From Actinobacteria bacterium 69-20 (lineage in GTDB: Bacteria; Actinomycetota; Actinomycetes; Mycobacteriales; Nakamurellaceae): a stretch of DNA of 64,000 nt. The notes below the pieces were generated by a model that saw only the letters and a program-made list of their open reading frames with translations, was not told the origin of the DNA and made no database searches. Position numbers and translations under genes: made by a program. Each line of letters starts with the position of its first letter. Position 1 is the stretch's first letter. The stretch covers positions 62,001 through 126,000 of the forward strand of contig MKSW01000011.1 of the NCBI GenBank assembly GCA_001897425.1, read 5' to 3'. Positions 59,992 through 64,000 of this stretch are shown piece after piece.

Positions 59992-60063
59992 CATCGGCCA
60001 TTGACATCGGCCTTTGACATGAAAGTGATGCCCTCGATCCGCCGCGATTTAGTCGCTCGCTGT

Positions 60064-60279
60064 CTAGTCGCTCAGCCGGATCCACAAGTAGAGCGCGTAC
60101 ATCCCGCCGGCGAATCCAACGGCAACGAGCAGCCAGCCCCAGCGGACGGACGTGCCGGTGACGAGATTGATGACGAGCCCTGCGCCGACGATCAGCACGA
60201 CAAGACTCAGGAGCGCCACCACCAACAGGCGACGGCGCGACGGTGGCACCGATCCGTAATGACCTTCGTGATCGCCCAT
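60064..60279 (-). CDS. Small two-helix membrane protein
   Basis: A 71-residue protein from ATG at 60279: a short hydrophilic N-terminus (MGDHEGHYGSVPPSRRR), then LLVVALLSLVVLIVGAGLVINLV and WGWLLVAVGFAGGMYALYLWI helices. The ribosome-binding site is poor; an in-frame GTG at 60318 would add 13 residues. No family recognised; the two-helix layout resembles other stress-type mini membrane proteins in the window. Convergent with the polymerase gene. Confidence 0.6.
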   Translation of the reverse strand: MGDHEGHYGSVPPSRRRLLVVALLSLVVLIVGAGLVINLVTGTSVRWGWLLVAVGFAGGMYALYLWIRLSD

Positions 60280-60430
60280 ATAGAAATGTTCCCGCGGGGA
60301 CGCGTCATAAACGCGCACATCATCGACGCGAGAACCCCGTTCGGAGGGACGGTGATCAGCGTCGGCGCCCGACCACCAGGCGCAGGGCGGGTCACCACAC
60401 CGGGCGTCGCCGACCGGAATGGCCGTGCAA

Positions 60431-61354
60431 TTACTTTGTGACGCCGGCCGTCAGGCCGCTGACCAGGCGACGCTGGAAGATGAGGTAGACGACGATCGCG
60501 GGCAGTGCGCTCACGATCGATCCGGCCATCAGCACCGGCACATCGGTCGTCCGGCCGGACGCGAGCACCGCGAGCCCGACGGTGATCGGTCGCTGCACCG
60601 GATCCTGCAGGAACAGCAAGCCCACGAGCAGGTCGTCCCAGATCTGGATGAACTGCAGCACCGTCACGGTCACCAGCGCCGGACCGGCCAACGGTAGCGC
60701 GATTCGGGTGAACGTCTTGAGGTAGCCGCAGCCGTCCACCACCGCAGCCTCCACGAGCTCGTCCGGCAAGCTGCGGAAGTAGGTCGTCATCAGGAATGTC
60801 GCGAACGGCGTCCCGAGCGCGGCGTACATGAAAACCGCTGCGGTGTACCCGGTTACGAGGTGCAACTTGGCGAGGTTCACGTACGCCGGGATCATGATCG
60901 ACTGGATGGGGATGAGCATCGCGCTTACGAGCCCGAGGAAAACCAGTGTCGCGAAACGGTATTTCAGTTTTGCGAAGGCGAATCCCGCCAGGCTGCTGAC
61001 CGCGAGTATGACGATGATCGCCAGCACACACACCAACACCGAGTTGAGCAACTCGCGGCCGACCGGGATGGCGTCGACGAGTTTGGACCAGGACGCGACC
61101 GAATGCCCTGGCGCACCGTCGAACTGCTGCTGCGTCTTGAACGACGTGTTGATCATGAACCAGAACGGGTAGAGCAGCACGGCGCTCACGGCGCACATCG
61201 CGGCGACGAGCGCGATCGTCCCCGCGCTCCACCGGCGGGCCCCGCCGGGGCGCGGCGTGGCGCCGTCAGGCCTGCCGCGACCTGGTCCGCCGCTACGCTG
61301 TCCGCCGCCGACAGATGCGTCGGCCTGCGCCCGCGAGATCCCGACCGCTGCCAT
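60431..61354 (-). CDS. Sugar ABC transporter permease (MalG type)
   Basis: A 307-residue inner-membrane permease with six helices and the EAA loop LPDELVEAAVVDGCGYLKTFTRIALPLAGPALVT. The N-terminal 40 residues are a Gly/Arg-rich cytosolic extension. The start overlaps the stop of the other permease (TGATG). It belongs with the MalF-type permease and the binding protein upstream; no ATP-binding subunit is encoded, so a shared MsiK-like ATPase elsewhere is likely. Confidence 0.9.
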   Translation of the reverse strand: MAAVGISRAQADASVGGGQRSGGPGRGRPDGATPRPGGARRWSAGTIALVAAMCAVSAVLLYPFWFMINTSFKTQQQFDGAPGHSVASWSKLVDAIPVGRELLNSVLVCVLAIIVILAVSSLAGFAFAKLKYRFATLVFLGLVSAMLIPIQSIMIPAYVNLAKLHLVTGYTAAVFMYAALGTPFATFLMTTYFRSLPDELVEAAVVDGCGYLKTFTRIALPLAGPALVTVTVLQFIQIWDDLLVGLLFLQDPVQRPITVGLAVLASGRTTDVPVLMAGSIVSALPAIVVYLIFQRRLVSGLTAGVTK

Positions 61355-62241
61355 CAGTCCGAGTCCTTGAGCACGAAGTGTTGCATCAATCCGATCAGGG
61401 CCATGATCACGAACAGGATGATCCCCAGGAGCGCGCCGAGGCCGAAATTGGTTTGTGAGAAGGCGGTTTGGTACACGAAGAACTCCAACGTAGTCGTGCC
61501 GTAGCCCGGTCCGCCGCCCGTCATCACATAGATCAGGCTGAACAGCGCGGTGAAGGCGCTGATCGCCGTGATCATGAAGGAGAACTGCAGGAATCGCCGC
61601 ATCTGCGGGATGATGATGCTGCGGAAGATCACCCATCCGGAAGCGCCGTCGATGCGCGCGGCTTCGATCAGCGAGCCGTCCATGGTCGCGAAGCCTGCCA
61701 GGAAGATGATCATGTTGGTGCCGACCATCGACCACACGAACACGATGGCGACGGCCAGCAGCGCTGTGCGTTCGCCCGCCAGCATGTCGGTCTGCAAGAA
61801 GCCCAGGCCGAGTGCCCGGAGCAGCCCGTTGAGGTCGCCCTGCTGTGCGAATACGCGCGCGGCAACCATGCCGATGACGACCCAGGAGATCGCCGTCGGC
61901 ATGAAGATCAGCGTGCGGAACAGCCGCCAGCCGGGGATCTTCAGGTTGAGCACGTAGGCGATCGCGAGCGAGAGGATCATGGCGACCGGAACCGCGAGGA
62001 GGAGCAGCGCGTTGTTCTGCAGCACCCGCCAAAACGCCGGATTCGAGAACTCCCGCAGGTAGGTGGATGGCCCGATCCAGGTCGTTGTCAGCCCATCCCA
62101 ATTCGTCATCGAGTAGTAGACGGCCTGCCCGATGGGAACACCCAATAGCGCGACGACCAGGACGAACGCGGGCACCGTCATCAGGATGCCGATCGGCCCG
62201 CGCCGTGCGCGAACACCGTGTGCCACTGCTGTTTCGGTCAT
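61354..62241 (-). CDS. Sugar ABC transporter permease (MalF type)
   Basis: A 295-residue, six-helix permease. AFVLVVALLGVPIGQAVYYSMTNWDG comes after a short N-terminus, and the EAA loop is MDGSLIEAARIDGASGWVIFRSIIIPQMRRF. Start taken at ATG 62241 (the frame opens 6 codons earlier). Coupled to the MalG-type gene by a 1-base overlap and 87 bp downstream of the solute-binding protein gene. Confidence 0.9.
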   Translation of the reverse strand: MTETAVAHGVRARRGPIGILMTVPAFVLVVALLGVPIGQAVYYSMTNWDGLTTTWIGPSTYLREFSNPAFWRVLQNNALLLLAVPVAMILSLAIAYVLNLKIPGWRLFRTLIFMPTAISWVVIGMVAARVFAQQGDLNGLLRALGLGFLQTDMLAGERTALLAVAIVFVWSMVGTNMIIFLAGFATMDGSLIEAARIDGASGWVIFRSIIIPQMRRFLQFSFMITAISAFTALFSLIYVMTGGGPGYGTTTLEFFVYQTAFSQTNFGLGALLGIILFVIMALIGLMQHFVLKDSD

Positions 62242-62328
62242 CACCACATCTCTTCGCACTTCACCGGATGCACTTCAAGCGGCGCGGTCCGGTGGGACGG
62301 GTGCACCGTCCCACCGGACCGCGGCCTC

Positions 62329-63684
62329 TTACTTGTACTGGCCGGACCGCTGATCTTCGGCAAGATGCTGCCAGGCGTCGTTCATCTGGCCGAGGGCAGT
62401 CTTCGCATCCGTCGAACCACCGAGCACCGGCGGCAGCACCTTGTTGCCCACATCGACCACGTCGCCTTGGATGACGTTGTCGATCATCGGGTACGGCGTC
62501 ATGCCGTCCTTCGACACGAACTGCAGCATCTGCTGATTCACCGGGTTCGACGTCGAGGCCCCCTTCACATCCGGTATCAACCCGGCACTGTCCACGGCCT
62601 TCATGCCTGCGTCGGAGGCGATGAACGCCAAGAAATCGGCCGCCGCCTGCTTGTGCTTCGAGCTCTGGGTGATCCCGAAACCGTCGCCGGCGTACTGCAC
62701 GACGCCCTTGATCGGCGAGTCCGAGAACGGCGGGACGAACGCCGCCACCTTGTCACCCAGCGCGTCGGTGAACTTCTGCGTATCCCACGTCCCGTCGATG
62801 ATCATGGCGGCCTTGCCGTTCAGGAAGTCGTTGACGTTGTCCGTCTTCGTGAGCACATCCGGGTTGGTGCAACCCTTGTCCTTCATGCTCGCCCACTTCT
62901 GGAATGCCGCGACCTGTCCCGGCGAGTTCCATGCCGTCTTGCCGTCATAAAGGTTGCGCCAGTCGTCGACGGAGAGCTGGCCGATCTCCACATAGCTGGT
63001 GTCGTACCACGGGTAGAACTCTGCGCCGAGGCTCTGTCCGCCGTTGCCGTACACGACCGGCGTGTAACCGGCCGTCTTCAGCTTCGTGCAGGCGTTGAAC
63101 AGCTCGTCCCACGTGGTCGGTACTGCGCTCACCCCCGCCTTGCTGAAGGCGTCCTTGTTGTAGAAGCCGATGTAGAACTGTGTTTCCAGCGGTATGACGT
63201 AGGGGTTGCCGTTGGGATCGAAGTTGTCGGTGGTCCACCGCAAACCATCCATCTTGGCCAGTGCGTCGTCGGGCACCAGGCCTTTGAGCGGCGTGAGCAG
63301 GTTCTTGTACTTGAGCGTGAACAGACCCGTCCACATCACCGCAATATCCGGGCCGCTACCCGAGATCGCCGACGCCTTCAGCAACGAGAAGTAGTTCTCG
63401 GCCGGTTGGCTCACCAGGTTGATGGTGACGTTCGGGTGCTCCTTCGTGTAAGCGTCCACCAGATTCTGAGTGGCGACGGCGTTCTGCTCGGTGCCGTAGT
63501 TGTGCCACAGGGTCAGCGTGACCTTCTCGCCCGACCCACCGGACCCGGAGCCCGTCGCGGCGCCGGACGTCGATGGCGACCCGGCAGACGACTGATCCGC
63601 GGGCTGTCCACTGCTGCTACATGCCGCTACCGTGACGGCGACGACGGCCGCGGCCACAGCGGCCCAAAGCTGCCTTTTCCTCAC
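62329..63684 (-). CDS. Sugar ABC transporter solute-binding lipoprotein
   Basis: A 451-residue family 1 extracellular solute-binding protein. A signal peptide ends in lipobox VAAC (C22), and a Ser/Gly-rich spacer runs to about residue 52. The binding domain begins VTLTLWHNYGTEQNAVATQNLVDAYTKEHPNVTINLV and includes GSGPDIAVMWTG and NGKAAMIIDGTWDTQKF. Anchored outside the membrane, it delivers an oligosaccharide or sugar derivative to the permeases. GTG start. The neighbouring dehydratase suggests a sugar acid pathway. Confidence 0.92.
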   Translation of the reverse strand: MRKRQLWAAVAAAVVAVTVAACSSSGQPADQSSAGSPSTSGAATGSGSGGSGEKVTLTLWHNYGTEQNAVATQNLVDAYTKEHPNVTINLVSQPAENYFSLLKASAISGSGPDIAVMWTGLFTLKYKNLLTPLKGLVPDDALAKMDGLRWTTDNFDPNGNPYVIPLETQFYIGFYNKDAFSKAGVSAVPTTWDELFNACTKLKTAGYTPVVYGNGGQSLGAEFYPWYDTSYVEIGQLSVDDWRNLYDGKTAWNSPGQVAAFQKWASMKDKGCTNPDVLTKTDNVNDFLNGKAAMIIDGTWDTQKFTDALGDKVAAFVPPFSDSPIKGVVQYAGDGFGITQSSKHKQAAADFLAFIASDAGMKAVDSAGLIPDVKGASTSNPVNQQMLQFVSKDGMTPYPMIDNVIQGDVVDVGNKVLPPVLGGSTDAKTALGQMNDAWQHLAEDQRSGQYK

Positions 63685-63742
63685 TGTTTTCCGTCCTTAC
63701 TGTCGGCCGGCCCGAAGGTCGGGGTGGAGCGCGCCGCCTGGA

Positions 63743-64000
63743 TCAGGACCGTCCGATGACGGGCTCGATGAAAGCGGCGTATCCGGGGATGGGGGGTCGC
63801 AGGAAATCCAGGTCGCATCCGGTATCCGCCTGGAGCACATGCTGTTGGTAGAGCCTCGGCCAGCCGCGCACGTGTGCCGATTCGGGCGGCTGCCAGGCAG
63901 CGCGGCGGCGCGCCAGCTCGTCGGCAGGCACATCGAGTTCGAGGGTGCCCGCCGGGACATCCAGTTCGATCATGTCTCCGTCCCGCACCAGGGCGAGCGG
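63743..64000 (-). CDS. IlvD/Edd-family dehydratase, C-terminal end only
   Basis: The last 85 residues of a dehydratase cut by the right edge. ALVRDGDMIELDVPAGTLELDVPADELARRRAAWQPPE is the conserved C-terminal swivelling-domain end of dihydroxy-acid/phosphogluconate dehydratases. RGWPRLYQQHVLQADTGCDLDFL is the form typical of the aldonic-acid (arabinonate/xylonate/gluconate type) branch rather than of biosynthetic IlvD. It lies 58 bp upstream of the binding-protein gene, so a sugar acid degradation and transport operon is plausible. Confidence 0.88.
   Translation of the reverse strand, partial: PLALVRDGDMIELDVPAGTLELDVPADELARRRAAWQPPESAHVRGWPRLYQQHVLQADTGCDLDFLRPPIPGYAAFIEPVIGRS

Noticed and set aside
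1-64000. tRNA, rRNA, riboswitch, prophage or transposase genes
   Set aside because: Searched by eye on both strands; no cloverleaf with a recognisable T-loop, no transposase motifs and no recognised riboswitch core. A tool-based search could still find a divergent one.

Overview
The window is GC-rich DNA from an actinobacterium. The lineage evidence is a mycothiol-linked dehydrogenase (MscR type), a SigF partner-switching locus with a UsfX-like anti-sigma factor, a DUF222/HNH (13E12-type) endonuclease, many short actinobacterial proteins (DUF5709, DUF6131, DUF6458, DUF3040, DUF7218 types), frequent GTG starts and several apparently leaderless promoters. A relative of the Mycobacteriales is likely, but the species cannot be read from this sequence. 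I saw no rRNA, tRNA, CRISPR array, prophage or intact insertion sequence.

Layout. 1-5.7 kb (minus): threonine dehydratase (cut by the window edge), an amino-acid permease fused to an OB-fold domain, a ROK sugar kinase and cystathionine gamma-synthase. 5.7-17 kb: MscR-type dehydrogenase, SGNH hydrolase, Bax-inhibitor-1 protein, CorA, a CAP-domain lipoprotein, an MFS exporter, a DUF2804 protein and a PAS-GGDEF-EAL protein. 17-19 kb: an ArsR repressor, a double SRPBCC protein and an acetyltransferase, with a leaderless promoter and a palindromic operator before the repressor. 19-24.3 kb: a loosely packed accessory stretch with small ORFs, a DUF222/HNH gene colliding with the remnant of a diacylglycerol kinase gene, a UBP zinc finger plus FAD reductase pair, and tandem repeats. 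24.4-29.8 kb (minus): a four-gene 2-oxoacid:ferredoxin oxidoreductase operon with a GltD-like flavoprotein, followed by an SDR. 30-32 kb: an Smr protein and a toxin-antitoxin-like pair between two copies of a dispersed repeat. 32-36 kb: SRPBCC, Dps, a PfkB kinase-SurE pair and a DUF998 membrane protein. 36.5-41.5 kb (minus): a seven-gene Mrp/Mbh-type cation antiporter operon lacking the MrpA-size subunit.

41.5-58.8 kb is a general-stress region. At its centre are a GAF-SpoIIE phosphatase, two HATPase anti-sigma-type proteins, SigF and a STAS antagonist. Around them lie small stress proteins, a Vms1/eRF1-like protein, a GH15 hydrolase, a gluconate-dehydrogenase-like GMC pair, a pyruvate-oxidase-like TPP enzyme and an MFS transporter. 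I found a matching set of promoters (GTTT, 15-17 bases, GGGTAT or close) in front of the sigF operon and several of these genes, so the region looks like a physically clustered SigF regulon. 58.8-64 kb holds a stand-alone LigD-type polymerase domain, a small membrane protein and a sugar ABC importer downstream of an IlvD/Edd-type dehydratase that runs off the window end.

Two patterns cut across genes. One is a short dispersed intergenic motif, GGGTATGACGATGTTCG and variants, with about a dozen copies. The other is an unusual number of short tandem duplications (9-18 bp), both between genes and in frame inside them (PorA tail, MFS linker, Vms1-like loop, MnhB linker, SurE tail). Both look like properties of this genome worth following up.
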